Source: Pectobacterium zantedeschiae (GTDB lineage: Bacteria > Pseudomonadota > Gammaproteobacteria > Enterobacterales > Enterobacteriaceae). From it: DNA of 64,000 nt. Shown here one piece after another: positions 28,215-38,767 of this stretch. Within the stretch, counting starts at the first letter, position 1. Each line of letters begins with the position of its first letter. Made by a program: the position numbers and the translations under genes. The notes under the pieces are model-generated. The model was given only the letters and a program-made list of their open reading frames with translations, searched no databases and had not been told where the DNA came from. Location: NCBI RefSeq assembly GCF_004137795.1, contig NZ_NWTM01000001.1, forward strand, positions 3,010,035 to 3,074,034, in the 5' to 3' direction.

Positions 28215-29537
28215 TCACTCCGAAAGTCCCTCCACCATCACAGCTTGCTCTAAGCAGGCTGACTTACACCACACCATTCTTTCCCCCGGAGACGCCATAA
28301 CACGATAAGGCACAACCCATAATCGCAACACCTCAGAAAATTCAAAATGTTGTGCAATAGGGTCAGTGAAGCCATCGTGTTCCGGGTAGATCAGGTACAA
28401 ATCCCCTTTACCTTCCAAATACTTCTGACCGTAGGCAGACATTTGATAAAAATCGTCTTGGGACAGGCCATACAACGACTGATTTTTGGTGACATTGCTC
28501 ACTAACTTCCATTTAGTATCCAATACCATTTGGTTTTTTGCGGGGTGTAGGGATTGAATCAGAAGATCAGGACGAAGTTTAAAACAGTCTTTACCCGCAT
28601 GGTGAACCAATGTCAGCCCTGAGAACTGTATTTTGGCCTGCAAATGCTGGGGTAACTCTTCAGAAATCGTCTGTGCCACAAAGGACTCAAACACAGCCTC
28701 CATCGGGAATAGGAGAGACAGCGCCTTGGTATCACCTTGCAACGCAAGCGGACTCATGCCTTGCAGAATCAATTGCGCCCAGGCTAGCGGCTCATCGTAA
28801 TGGGGCAATCCGCGTTCAGGCCGTAAACTGGCTATATCGCCCTCTATATCCTGGCTCGGTGTTATGCCTTCAAATGCAAAGCGCAACTCGTGGCACCAGC
28901 GTTGATTCTCTGAAGATAAACGCACACCGCTGAGCCGCACTAACGCCGCATGTAACAAGCGATTAGCCGGACAATCCGGTAAATACTCTTCGTAATCCAC
29001 CCAGAACTTGTGACGATGGACCAGATTATGGCGCAACTGTTGGGAAAACATCAGTTTGCCCTTCATAAAGGCGAGATTACTTTGCTCACGCACATATTCC
29101 GACCGCAGGCCCTGTTTCAATAACCGGCTGACGCTATCGAGAAACTGAGAGACAAAGATTTCCAGCAGCGACATATTCTTCGCCTGCACGGAGGCCTGCT
29201 GAGTTTCAATATGGCGGAAACCCGATAAATAGCTCAGCATCACCAGCAAGGTTTCGCGCGCACGTTCCGGCGTTAAACATCTCCCCACCTTGGGAAGAAT
29301 TTCCAACTGCACGCCATAAGGCGTATACAACACGCCCGCATAGTTCTGCACTTGCAACACTCGATGGCCGGAACGCGACGTCAGACGGAGGAATGCGCAC
29401 CCCTGTTCATCCAACGCCAAGGATTCCAAATAACCGAACACTTCAGGCTGAATGGCGGTTATCGCTGGTGGGAGCGATTTACCCGCCCCCAGCAAGCCAT
29501 ATTCAAAAACGGAAACCACCTCACCCATTGCGCTCAT
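28215..29537 (-). CDS. mcrC: McrC-like subunit of an McrBC restriction system
   Basis: The 5-methylcytosine-specific restriction system needs McrC as the nuclease subunit that joins the McrB GTPase ring. The 440-residue product has the McrC features: an N-terminal domain with 'YGVQLEILPKVGR', and a C-terminal PD-(D/E)xK-type nuclease motif near residues 325-350 ('KLRPDLLI...MVLDTKWK', with Asp and the D-T-K pair). I place the start at ATG 29537, overlapping the mcrB stop (29521) by 17 bases. ATG 29528 is equally possible and has a GGATGAG sequence upstream. Confidence 0.88.
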   Translation of the reverse strand: MSAMGEVVSVFEYGLLGAGKSLPPAITAIQPEVFGYLESLALDEQGCAFLRLTSRSGHRVLQVQNYAGVLYTPYGVQLEILPKVGRCLTPERARETLLVMLSYLSGFRHIETQQASVQAKNMSLLEIFVSQFLDSVSRLLKQGLRSEYVREQSNLAFMKGKLMFSQQLRHNLVHRHKFWVDYEEYLPDCPANRLLHAALVRLSGVRLSSENQRWCHELRFAFEGITPSQDIEGDIASLRPERGLPHYDEPLAWAQLILQGMSPLALQGDTKALSLLFPMEAVFESFVAQTISEELPQHLQAKIQFSGLTLVHHAGKDCFKLRPDLLIQSLHPAKNQMVLDTKWKLVSNVTKNQSLYGLSQDDFYQMSAYGQKYLEGKGDLYLIYPEHDGFTDPIAQHFEFSEVLRLWVVPYRVMASPGERMVWCKSACLEQAVMVEGLSE

Positions 29538-31617
29538 CCGAATCGGAAACTTCTGCGATTTTGGGCTCGTAAATCGCACGATAAGCCAGCGGTTCGCCCC
29601 AAACCCGCGTGTCCAAATCTTTCAATTCATACGCGGTCGATTTCTGATTGTGCCGACGTAAACCATGGTCGTCGCCAAACAGCTCATCCAGCGCGTCAAC
29701 TTTTTCGCTAATAAACTGCAAGCCATCGTTTTTTTTCTGGTTGTCTGCCAACACCAGCCGAATCTTGTTCCAGTCATCGAAAAAGTATTCCTGCAACAGC
29801 GGGATAATTTTCTTCTGAAACACCGCCTGAAGCACCTTGAAGGCATCGTCTTCCCCCTTCTCTTCTAGTGCTGTTTTCACCGGCATAAAAAACGCATGAC
29901 CTAGCGTATGCTCTCGGTCGTAAAGGGCTTCAATACGGCTATTGAGCTTTTCTAAGAGTGGCTCAAGATCTATCCCTTTAATCTTGGCGTCACTAAGCGA
30001 CGACAAGTCCGGCATCACCTCAACAAATTCGAAACGCCGCCGCAACGCGGTATCCATGAGCGCCAGAGAACGATCGGCGGTATTCATCGCGCCAATAATA
30101 TCGACATTAGCAGGCACGCTGAACAACTCTCCACTTTCACTCGTGGCAAGCTGCAAACTCAGCGCATTCTTCATTCCTGCTCGCTTGTCCGTCTCGATAA
30201 GCGTAATCAGTTCACCGAAGATTTTGGATATATTGCCGCGATTGATCTCATCAATAAATATCGCATAGTGATGCTCAGGGTCGGTTCTTGCTCTGTCACA
30301 AAGCTGCAAAAAAACGCCCTTTTCGGTCGAGTAGGAAATGTTACCATTGGCGTCTGAACGGGCGCGTATACCCTGGATAAACTCCTCATAGCCATAGGAT
30401 TGGTGGAAAGTGACGGTAGAATAGCGATGGATCTTCTCACCTTGCTCTGGTCCACGTTTTAATGTCTCGTAAAACGTAACCAGTTCTTCTATCAGCTCTA
30501 GCTGGGAGTCCACCAAAACCCATTCGCTGTCAGTTGTCTTATCAAAAACGGCAGGCTCACGACGACTCTTATAATCAACCGTGGTTGATTCCGCTATAGT
30601 ATGCGCTTGTAGTGTCGCCCAGGCGGTTTGTGACAAATTACTGCTGCGCTCATTTAATAACGCTTTGCGCTGAAACCAGGTATGCTCGGTCAAGTGGCGC
30701 ACTTTCGCCTGTTTGTTCAAATCCAGCAATACCAGTGCTGTCACTTGCATCCAATTTAGTGGCGCAAGACGCGAATCTAACCAAACGTCATCATCTTCCA
30801 GCGTTGCCTGCGTAGTATAATAGTCGGCCATTATTTGTTGCAGGGTATATGTTTTACCGGTACCCGGTGGGCCGAAGAAAATTTGATTGATGGGTAATCT
30901 TTTCGCGATCTTTTCTTTTTTGTTACCGCCAGCCTCCTGCGTGTTCAAAGTCTCTTCTTGCTGATCTTGTAACTTTTTCCGCTGATTAAGTAACTCTCGT
31001 AATCCCCATACGGCCATATTGGTTTGAAAATAATTTATAGTGAGTCTGTCTCCCAATGCTTGCTTAATCTTTTGTTTAAGCTCTTGGTTAACTTGCAGCC
31101 AACTACGTCGATTCGCTGCTTGTAAACCCAATCTGAAATGGGTATTCAAAAAAGCAGCGGTTTCATTAAATGCTTTATAGTCAACAGTGGTCGTACAAAC
31201 ATGGGGAATAAAGGCAGCAAACACACGGTTTCGCAAAGCGTAATACATCTTGGTTAATCTGCCATCCTCTTTTGCTTTCTCCATCTCCTGCGTGATCTTC
31301 CAATAGGTGTCTTCATTTGGCTGCTGGCGGATTTGCTCCGTTATTGACCGGAATAAAGGCAAATTACGCTCGAACTCTGCCAGCGAAAAACCACCCTGCC
31401 TGATATTGGCTATCCCGTTATCACGTACGTACCAAAGGCGCTTGAGCAATTCATCTGCTTCAGGCGTTGCGAAGGTTGAAGCCGTTTGTATTTCACTGAC
31501 CAAATCATGGTAGTTATTTTCCCACCTGGGATATTTTTCCTGGCTGTATTGATACAACTGATTAATCAACGCTCCTAACGACCATTCGTTTTTTTCAATT
31601 TGAGCAATAATATCCAT
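29521..31617 (-). CDS. mcrB: McrB-like AAA+ GTPase, long form
   Basis: NTP-driven DNA translocation subunit of the McrBC restriction enzyme. At 698 residues it is clearly longer than E. coli McrB (about 460). The N-terminal 230 residues are not the usual short methyl-DNA binding domain I would recognise, so the target specificity may differ. The AAA+ part has Walker A 'FGPPGTGKTYT' (near 252), Walker B 'IFIDEINRGNISKIFGELI' (near 455) and the McrB hallmark 'MNTADRSLALMDTALRRRF' (near 512). It is translated first and overlaps mcrC. Confidence 0.88.
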   Translation of the reverse strand: MDIIAQIEKNEWSLGALINQLYQYSQEKYPRWENNYHDLVSEIQTASTFATPEADELLKRLWYVRDNGIANIRQGGFSLAEFERNLPLFRSITEQIRQQPNEDTYWKITQEMEKAKEDGRLTKMYYALRNRVFAAFIPHVCTTTVDYKAFNETAAFLNTHFRLGLQAANRRSWLQVNQELKQKIKQALGDRLTINYFQTNMAVWGLRELLNQRKKLQDQQEETLNTQEAGGNKKEKIAKRLPINQIFFGPPGTGKTYTLQQIMADYYTTQATLEDDDVWLDSRLAPLNWMQVTALVLLDLNKQAKVRHLTEHTWFQRKALLNERSSNLSQTAWATLQAHTIAESTTVDYKSRREPAVFDKTTDSEWVLVDSQLELIEELVTFYETLKRGPEQGEKIHRYSTVTFHQSYGYEEFIQGIRARSDANGNISYSTEKGVFLQLCDRARTDPEHHYAIFIDEINRGNISKIFGELITLIETDKRAGMKNALSLQLATSESGELFSVPANVDIIGAMNTADRSLALMDTALRRRFEFVEVMPDLSSLSDAKIKGIDLEPLLEKLNSRIEALYDREHTLGHAFFMPVKTALEEKGEDDAFKVLQAVFQKKIIPLLQEYFFDDWNKIRLVLADNQKKNDGLQFISEKVDALDELFGDDHGLRRHNQKSTAYELKDLDTRVWGEPLAYRAIYEPKIAEVSDSDERNG

Positions 31618-31922
31618 CGATAATCATTCCTTTGCTGTGCTGCTCAGCAGCCTCAGTACGCCAATATGACGAACAGACGTAAGCGGGTAAGTTTTGAGTG
31701 TGTTATTGAAAGAGAATAGCTGAAACCAGAAGAGCAATATTATGTAAAACCAATTCACCCCCGTAACAGCTTCTCATAAAATCATTGCAAAAAAATAAGG
31801 TAAAAGTATGATTTTAAATCAATTGGATAATAATTAATTTTATCGGGAATGACGATAACTTTTCTTTTCACAGCAACCGACTAGCGTCATTTATCTGCTT
31901 ACACCTTGAGAGGAGATCAGCG
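31618..31922. other. AT-rich divergent promoter region between mcrB and hsdR
   Basis: 305 bases between two divergently transcribed restriction operons. There is no ORF worth reporting. The part from 31720 to 31880 is AT-rich. It should hold the promoters of both mcrBC (minus) and hsdRMS (plus). Confidence 0.6.
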
Positions 31923-34900
31923 TTGAAACGGACAGCAGCACAGCCTTCGGGTAATTTTGGCTTTCTTGCCGAACACGATCCGCTATTTTTTCAAATTGCC
32001 TCAGCAGCAGAGCACGCCTTCTATAGCGACCCTAATACCACGCTAATAAAACTCCGCCAACTCGGTGAAGCTCTGGCCCAACACATCGCCACATTATCCG
32101 GCATCACCTTTGATCAGCAAACCAAACAGGTAGAGTTGCTTTATCGCCTTAACCGAGAACTACAGTTGGAACCCACCGTTCGAGAGTTCTTTCATATCTT
32201 ACGCACGGAAGGGAATCGAGCCACGCATCAGTTCAACACTCAGCATAGAGAAGCAATGGACGGGCTCAAAGTTGCCCGCTCACTCGCAGTGTGGTTTCAC
32301 CAATCATTTGGTCGGAAAGGTATTGATTTCGCGGCAGGCCCATTTATCCCGCCAGCCGATCCGAGTGCTCAATTACGTCAATTACAGTCAGAAATAGAAA
32401 AACTAAAAAACGATCTGTATTCAGCCAATATTCAGCTTGAATCAAGCCAGCAGCTACAGGCGTTACTGAGTCAGGAAAAAGCCGAATACGAAGCGCTGGC
32501 TTTGGAGATGGATCAGGAAGCCCGCGGGCTGGAAAAACAGGCAAAAGACCATGCTGATGCCTTACTAAAACTCCAGCAGAACTACGATATTACGCTCAGA
32601 ACACTACAAGCACAGTTAGAAGCCAAAGACGAACAACAGCTCAACAAACAGAAGCAACAAGCCACCAAACGAACCCGTCAGGCCAGCAAAAAGATTATCC
32701 TCACCGAAGAGCTGACACGCATTCTTATCGATCAGTCCTTAAATGAAGCGGGCTGGCTGGCGGACAGTCAGACGTTAAGTTGGGCGAAAGGTGCACGCCC
32801 GGAAAAAGGCGTGAATAAAGCGATCGCCGAGTGGCCAACGCGCCACAATGGCGAAAAAGGGCGTGCGGATTACATCTTATTTTGCGGGTTCACACCAGTA
32901 GCAGTAGTCGAGGCCAAGCGAAAAAATGAAAATGTCGCGGGGAAAATCCCGCAGGCGGAACGTTATAGTAAAGGATTTCAGGTAGATTCACCGTTAATCG
33001 GTGCCTGGGAGTTGGAAGGGAGAACCGTTGCGTGGGCAGATGAAGCCGATGGGCACTATAAGATACCCTTTGTGTATTCCTGCAATGGCCGAGCTTACAT
33101 CCCCCAACTGTCGGAGCAATCTGGTACCTGGTTTAGGGATGTTCGCGAACACGGCAACCTCCGACGTCCGCTGCCACAATTTCATACTCCAGAAGGGCTG
33201 CTCGACAGATTAAAACGTAGCAAGCAAGAAGCAGAGCAAAAGCTCAGCCAGGAAGGTTTCTCTTATTTGCGTCTGCGGGATTATCAGGAGCGTGCGATTC
33301 AGGCGGTGGAAACCACGCTGGCGCACAATATCCGCACCGCTTTATTGGCGATGGCAACGGGCACCGGGAAAACACGTACCGTCATTGGCTTAATCTATCG
33401 TTTCCTGAAAACTGAACGTTTCAAGCGCATCCTGTTTCTGGTCGATCGCACCGCGCTCGGTGAACAAGCTACCGATGCCTTTAAAGAAGCCCCACTGGAA
33501 CAAAACCAGACCTTATCGCAAATCTATAACATCGCCGAGCTCGGCGATATGGCTGTCGAAGCGGAAACCCGCGTACAGGTGGCGACAGTACAAGCTATGG
33601 TGAGCCGGGTATTTGCCAGCGACACTCCTCCGCCGATCGACCAGTATGATTGCATTATTGTGGACGAAGCACACCGGGGCTATACGCTCGATCAGGAAAT
33701 GACTGAAGGCGAACTGGCGACACGCGACGCCACACAATATCTTTCCAGCTACCGTCGGGTATTGGATTATTTTGATGCCGTGAAAATCGCACTAACCGCT
33801 ACGCCCGCCAAACACACGAGCGAAATTTTTGGCCGCCCGGTGTTTATCTATTCCTACCGTGAAGCCGTTGCCGATGACTGGTTGATCGACTATGAACCGC
33901 CGATACGTTACCAGACCCTGCTGACGGAGAACGGCATCCACTTTGAAAAAGGCAGTCAGGTTCATGCACTGAATATTCAGACGGGCGAACTGGAAATCGA
34001 TCAGCTTGATGATGAACTGCATTTTGATGTTGATGCCTTTAACCGCCGCGTGATCAACGAAGATTTCAATCGAGTCATCTGCGAAGAGCTGGTGAAAGAA
34101 CTCGACCCCTTTGGCGAGGGGAAAACGCTGATCTTCTGCGCCACCGACAAACATGCGGATATGGTAAAACGCCAGCTGGATGCGGCGTTTTCCGACCTGT
34201 ATCCAGACTATAATCAGGCAGCAGTAGAAAAAATTACGGGGAAAAGCGATAAAGTCGACACGCTGATCAAGCGCTATAAAAACGAGCGCTATCCTAACAT
34301 TGCCATCACCGTCGATTTACTTACCACCGGGATCGACGTACCGAAAATCAGCAATCTGGTATTCATGCGTCGGATATGCTCACGCATTCTCTTTGAGCAG
34401 ATGATTGGCCGTGCAACCCGACGCTGTGATGACATCGGCAAAACCGTATTTCGTATTTATGACCCGGTCGATATCTTCGCCGCGCTGCAAGAGGTGAACA
34501 CCATGCAGCCGCTGGTGAAGAACCCCAACATTACGCTTGAACAATTGGTACATGAACTTGCTGACCCTGACTCACTGGAAACGGCGCTGTTTAGCCCCGG
34601 TGAACAGCCCGGAGAAAGCCAGGCTGATGTGGTGTTAAACCAGTTAAGTCAAAAGCTGATGCGCGTTCTGCGTAAGGCAGAAAACCGCGCCGAACGCGAT
34701 CCTGACGTCAGACAGAAGCTCGACGAGCTGGAGCAGTTGTGGGGCATCGCGCCCAAAAATCTGCATCAACATTTGCACCATAGCGGGCCACGGCAGGCAG
34801 CGGAGTTCTTGCGGCAGCATACTAATCTAATTAACCAGCTAAACGACGTCACAACGCTGCTCGGCAGCGAGTATCGACCGGTGATTTCCGAGCACCGTGA

Positions 34901-35447
34901 CGAATTAAAAGAACGCACCCAGTCTTACGGTGCATTTTCCCGCCCGCAAGACTATCTCGACAGCTTCAGTGAATTTATTCATACCCAGCTCAACCAATCC
35001 GCAGCGCTTGCCGTGGTCGTGAACAGGCCGCGTGACTTAACACGCGAGCAACTAAAAGAGATTCGGCTGTTGCTGGATAGCGCTGGATATTCAGAAACCA
35101 AATTGCAAACCGCCGTTCGCAACCAGACCAATCAAGACATTGCCGCCAGCATCATCGGTCATATCCGTCGCGCCGCCATTGGCGAACCCTTACTGCCTTT
35201 CGAACAGCGAATCGATCAGGCCATGAGCCAGATTTACGCCTTGCGGGCCTGGAGCCCGGTACAACGCAACTGGCTGCAACGGCTGGGGAAACAGTTGATG
35301 CACGAAGTGGTGCTCGACAGAGAGATTGTCAACCGCAGTTTTGCCGAAACGGGTGGTGCCAAAGGCCTTAACAAGCTGCTGGACGAGCGCCTGGAAGAAA
35401 TCATCAATACCCTAAGCGACACGCTTTGGCCCCCCAAAAGCGCCTGA
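31923..35447 (+). CDS. hsdR: Type I restriction endonuclease subunit HsdR
   Basis: Motor and nuclease subunit of a type I restriction-modification enzyme. At 1174 residues it is longer than the average. The N-terminal 130 residues resemble a DUF4145 domain ('EALAQHIATLSG', 'EGNRATHQ'). A coiled coil follows (about 150-250), then the nuclease core with 'GRADYILFCGFTPVAVVEAKRKN' (D...EAK near 315-330). The helicase carries Walker A 'ATGTGKTRT' near 478 and 'DEAH' near 580. The start codon is TTG at 31923, preceded by GAGGAGATC. The C-terminal part matches the EcoEI-type R subunit. hsdM begins 78 bases downstream. Confidence 0.95.
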   Translation: MKRTAAQPSGNFGFLAEHDPLFFQIASAAEHAFYSDPNTTLIKLRQLGEALAQHIATLSGITFDQQTKQVELLYRLNRELQLEPTVREFFHILRTEGNRATHQFNTQHREAMDGLKVARSLAVWFHQSFGRKGIDFAAGPFIPPADPSAQLRQLQSEIEKLKNDLYSANIQLESSQQLQALLSQEKAEYEALALEMDQEARGLEKQAKDHADALLKLQQNYDITLRTLQAQLEAKDEQQLNKQKQQATKRTRQASKKIILTEELTRILIDQSLNEAGWLADSQTLSWAKGARPEKGVNKAIAEWPTRHNGEKGRADYILFCGFTPVAVVEAKRKNENVAGKIPQAERYSKGFQVDSPLIGAWELEGRTVAWADEADGHYKIPFVYSCNGRAYIPQLSEQSGTWFRDVREHGNLRRPLPQFHTPEGLLDRLKRSKQEAEQKLSQEGFSYLRLRDYQERAIQAVETTLAHNIRTALLAMATGTGKTRTVIGLIYRFLKTERFKRILFLVDRTALGEQATDAFKEAPLEQNQTLSQIYNIAELGDMAVEAETRVQVATVQAMVSRVFASDTPPPIDQYDCIIVDEAHRGYTLDQEMTEGELATRDATQYLSSYRRVLDYFDAVKIALTATPAKHTSEIFGRPVFIYSYREAVADDWLIDYEPPIRYQTLLTENGIHFEKGSQVHALNIQTGELEIDQLDDELHFDVDAFNRRVINEDFNRVICEELVKELDPFGEGKTLIFCATDKHADMVKRQLDAAFSDLYPDYNQAAVEKITGKSDKVDTLIKRYKNERYPNIAITVDLLTTGIDVPKISNLVFMRRICSRILFEQMIGRATRRCDDIGKTVFRIYDPVDIFAALQEVNTMQPLVKNPNITLEQLVHELADPDSLETALFSPGEQPGESQADVVLNQLSQKLMRVLRKAENRAERDPDVRQKLDELEQLWGIAPKNLHQHLHHSGPRQAAEFLRQHTNLINQLNDVTTLLGSEYRPVISEHRDELKERTQSYGAFSRPQDYLDSFSEFIHTQLNQSAALAVVVNRPRDLTREQLKEIRLLLDSAGYSETKLQTAVRNQTNQDIAASIIGHIRRAAIGEPLLPFEQRIDQAMSQIYALRAWSPVQRNWLQRLGKQLMHEVVLDREIVNRSFAETGGAKGLNKLLDERLEEIINTLSDTLWPPKSA

Positions 35448-35525
35448 TTCTGATAGACTGCGCCCCACGCATTTGTTTACTCCATTCCGCCTTGCGAACA
35501 CACGCAAGGCGCTTCAGGGATCATT

Positions 35526-37142
35526 ATGAGCAACAACGATATCGTACAAAAACTGTGGAACCTGTGTGATGTTCTACGTGACGATGGCATTAACTACAGC
35601 GACTACGTCACCGAACTGGTGCTGCTGCTGTTTATCAAAATGGTACATGAAACGACCGAAGCGGAACTGTTAGATCAGCATATACTGCCAGCAGGTTGCC
35701 GCTGGGTCGATCTGACGGATAAATCTGGCCAGAGCTTATTAGACAGTTACAAACAAATACTTTTTGGTCTATCCACCGGCAAAACAGCCGACGGCAAACG
35801 GGTACACGACGATCCGTTAATCAGCGCCATTTATGCCGATGCGCAAACCCGTCTGCGCGAACCGCGCCACCTTGAGCAGATGATCCGCACACTCGATCAG
35901 ATCGACTGGTTCAGCGCTAAGCGCGACGGTCTGGGCGATCTGTACGAAGGGCTATTGGAGAAAAACGCCAGCGAAACCAAATCGGGCGCAGGCCAATATT
36001 TTACCCCCCGCCCTTTAATCAACAGCATCGTGCGCTGTGTCAAGCCGCAGGCTGGCGAACGCATACAAGACCCGGCAGCGGGTACGGCAGGCTTTCTGAT
36101 CGCTGCCGATCAGTACATTAAAGATCTGACGGATAAACTGTATTTACTGTCAGTCAAAGAACAGGATTTCCAGCGCAGGAAGGCATTTGTCGGCATAGAG
36201 CTGGTGCCATCGACTCGCCGTCTGGCGCTGATGAACTGTTTGCTGCACAACATGGAAGGCGATCAAGATGGTGTGGTGCATCAGGGCAACGCACTCGGCA
36301 TGGCAGGGAGTACATTGGATCGCGCCGACGTCATTCTGGCTAACCCGCCGTTTGGCACCTCGAAAGGCGGCGAGGCCAGCATTACCCGGGATGACCTCAC
36401 CTTCAAAACCAGCAACAAGCAATTGGCCTTTCTACAGCACATCTACCGTAACCTGAAACCCGGTGGCCGAGCAGCGGTGGTGTTGCCGGACAACGTCTTA
36501 TTTGAATCCGGCGTCGGTACCGACATCCGCCGCGACCTGATGGACAAGTGCAACCTGCACACCATTCTGCGTCTACCGACCGGTATTTTTTACGCCCAAG
36601 GGGTGAAAACCAACGTCCTGTTCTTCAGCAAAGGGCACCCGGCCAACAACTATCAGGATGAGAACTGTACCGAAAACGTTTGGGTGTATGACCTGCGCAC
36701 CAATATGCCGAGCTTCGGCAAACGTACGCCGTTTAGCGAAGCCCACCTAAAACCGTTTGAAACCGTCTATGGCGACGATCCCCACGGCCAAAGCCCACGT
36801 ACCGAAGGCGACTGGAACTTCAGCGCTGACAAAATCGACACGCCAGACAATGCGGAAAATGAAGGTGTGGACGATCGCTTGCTCACCAGCCGCTGGCGGG
36901 TATTCAGCCGCGACTGGATCCGCGACACCAAAGGCGACTCGCTGGACATCAGTTGGCTAAAAGACAACAACAGCATCGACGCCGCTAACCTGCCGGAACC
37001 GAGCGTACTGGCCGCCGAAGCGATGGGGGAACTCACGCAGGCGCTGGGCGAACTGGATGCACTGCTGCGCGAACTGGGTGCGAACGATGATGCGGATGCA
37101 CAAAAGGTTCTTCTGCGCGATATGCTGGGTGAGGTGAAGTGA
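35526..37142 (+). CDS. hsdM: Type I restriction-modification methyltransferase subunit HsdM
   Basis: N6-adenine methyltransferase subunit that protects host DNA and forms the HsdM2S core. The 538-residue protein has an N-terminal helical HsdM_N domain, the SAM-binding motif 'IQDPAAGTAGFLIAA' near residue 180 and the catalytic NPPF motif 'VILANPPFGTSKGG' near 270. The stop overlaps the hsdS ATG as TGATG, which keeps subunit ratios coupled. Confidence 0.96.
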   Translation: MSNNDIVQKLWNLCDVLRDDGINYSDYVTELVLLLFIKMVHETTEAELLDQHILPAGCRWVDLTDKSGQSLLDSYKQILFGLSTGKTADGKRVHDDPLISAIYADAQTRLREPRHLEQMIRTLDQIDWFSAKRDGLGDLYEGLLEKNASETKSGAGQYFTPRPLINSIVRCVKPQAGERIQDPAAGTAGFLIAADQYIKDLTDKLYLLSVKEQDFQRRKAFVGIELVPSTRRLALMNCLLHNMEGDQDGVVHQGNALGMAGSTLDRADVILANPPFGTSKGGEASITRDDLTFKTSNKQLAFLQHIYRNLKPGGRAAVVLPDNVLFESGVGTDIRRDLMDKCNLHTILRLPTGIFYAQGVKTNVLFFSKGHPANNYQDENCTENVWVYDLRTNMPSFGKRTPFSEAHLKPFETVYGDDPHGQSPRTEGDWNFSADKIDTPDNAENEGVDDRLLTSRWRVFSRDWIRDTKGDSLDISWLKDNNSIDAANLPEPSVLAAEAMGELTQALGELDALLRELGANDDADAQKVLLRDMLGEVK

Positions 37143-38545
37143 TGAGCGAGGTGAAATTGCCGGAGGGTTGGGCTCATACTCAATTGGAATATATTTTGGG
37201 GACCCAAGAAGATGGAAACATTATCCATCAGGGCTGGAGTCCACAATGTGATAGAGAACCTGCTGCTGTTGGGGAATGGGGGGTATTAAAAACAACCGCT
37301 ATTCAAGACGGCTTTTTTTTATCATATGAAAATAAACGATTACCGATTGATAAGTCGCCAAAATTACGTATAGAGGTAAAAGATGGCGATCTATTAGTTA
37401 CAAATGCGGGGCCTCGTTCCAGATGCGGAATCATATGTTTAGTTAAAAGCACACGCAACAAACTTATGATTTCAGGGAAGATGTATAGATTAAGATTTCC
37501 TGAATCATCAATAAACTCAAGATTCATCGAATCCTGGCTAAGAACATCCTTCATTAAAAAAGAATTAAATGACAGAAAAACAGGCATAAATGAAAGTGGC
37601 TTAAATATGACACAAGAAAGATTTTTGACACTTCCTGTGATCATTGCACCGCTAGAAGAGCAAAAAAAAATTGCCGAAAAACTTGATGTCTTACTGACAC
37701 AGGTTGACAGTATCAAATCTCGCCTCGACCAAATCCCATTGATTTTAAAAAAATTTCGTCAATCCGTTCTGACTGCGGCGGTGAGTGGGAAATTGACGGA
37801 GGATTGGAGGAAAAAATCAGAACTAATAAACTGGAAAAAGGGTATTCTAGGCGAATTTATAAAAAAACCATCTTATGGTTCATCTGCAAAATCTCAAATT
37901 CAAGGACTTGTGCCTGTATTAAGAATGGGAAATATACAAGAAGGAAAACTTGACTGGTCTGATCTAGTATTTACATCCTCAAAAGACGAAATAGAAAAAT
38001 ATAAACTTGAACCTAATGATATTTTATTCAATCGAACTAACAGCCCTGAACTAGTTGGTAAAACATCCATTTTCAAAGGTGAAAGAGATGCTATTTACGC
38101 TGGGTATTTAATTAGAATTAAGTGCTTGCCAGTACTAAACCCCGATTTTCTGAACTATCATCTTAATAGTCCTTTTGCAAAAGATTATTGTTATTCTGTT
38201 AAATCTGATGGCGTGAGTCAATCGAACATTAATGCACAAAAACTTTCAGCCTATCCACTTCATTGTCCACCACTCGAAGAACAAACCGAAATTGTTCGCC
38301 GCGTCGAACAACTTTTTACCTATGCTGATGGGGTGGAAAAACAGGTGAACAATGCCCTAGAACGGGTCAACAACCTGACGCAATCAATACTGGCGAAGGC
38401 GTTTCGGGGTGAGTTAACCGAACAGTGGCGCAAAGAAAACCCTGAACTGATTAGCGGCGAAAACAGTGCCGAAGCGCTTTTAGTCCGCATCAAGGCCGAA
38501 CGTGCCGCACAACAACCACAAAAGAAAACGCGCAAAAAAGCCTAG
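37142..38545 (+). CDS. hsdS: Type I restriction-modification specificity subunit HsdS
   Basis: DNA sequence-recognition subunit. The 467-residue protein has two target-recognition domains (about 1-165 and 225-395). Each is followed by a conserved helical spacer: 'PLEEQKKIAEKLDVLLTQVDSI' ending with 'LTAAVSGKLTEDW', and 'PPLEEQTEIVRRVEQLF' ending with 'ILAKAFRGELTEQW'. The recognition domains are noticeably AT-rich compared with the spacers and with hsdM, the usual sign of domain exchange that changes specificity. Start at 37142 (TGATG overlap with hsdM). Confidence 0.95.
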   Translation: MSEVKLPEGWAHTQLEYILGTQEDGNIIHQGWSPQCDREPAAVGEWGVLKTTAIQDGFFLSYENKRLPIDKSPKLRIEVKDGDLLVTNAGPRSRCGIICLVKSTRNKLMISGKMYRLRFPESSINSRFIESWLRTSFIKKELNDRKTGINESGLNMTQERFLTLPVIIAPLEEQKKIAEKLDVLLTQVDSIKSRLDQIPLILKKFRQSVLTAAVSGKLTEDWRKKSELINWKKGILGEFIKKPSYGSSAKSQIQGLVPVLRMGNIQEGKLDWSDLVFTSSKDEIEKYKLEPNDILFNRTNSPELVGKTSIFKGERDAIYAGYLIRIKCLPVLNPDFLNYHLNSPFAKDYCYSVKSDGVSQSNINAQKLSAYPLHCPPLEEQTEIVRRVEQLFTYADGVEKQVNNALERVNNLTQSILAKAFRGELTEQWRKENPELISGENSAEALLVRIKAERAAQQPQKKTRKKA

Positions 38546-38570
38546 CGCTTTTCCCCCCGCCACACCTCTT

Positions 38571-38650
38571 CCCTATTTTAGGGGAAACACAGGGGGAGGT
38601 TCCCGCAGGGACGCCTCACCCCTGTGGTCGCCCCGTGTATCGCGGTTTGC
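38571..38650. repeat. Dispersed intergenic repeat, copy 2
   Basis: Second copy of the element at 6774-6850, here 26 bases after the hsdS stop. It folds into a stem with CACAGGGG against CCCCTGTG (38589-38625). Bases that differ from copy 1 fall partly in the stem, in a way that keeps pairing. Confidence 0.75.
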
Positions 38651-38767
38651 CAGCGACGAGGCTTTCAGGCCCATTTCTGCGAACTCCATTCCAAAATCTG
38701 CTGTAATTCCACTGTAAATCCATCCACCCTATTTCACGTTTTTCGCCGTTGGAATACAGTCTCTGTG

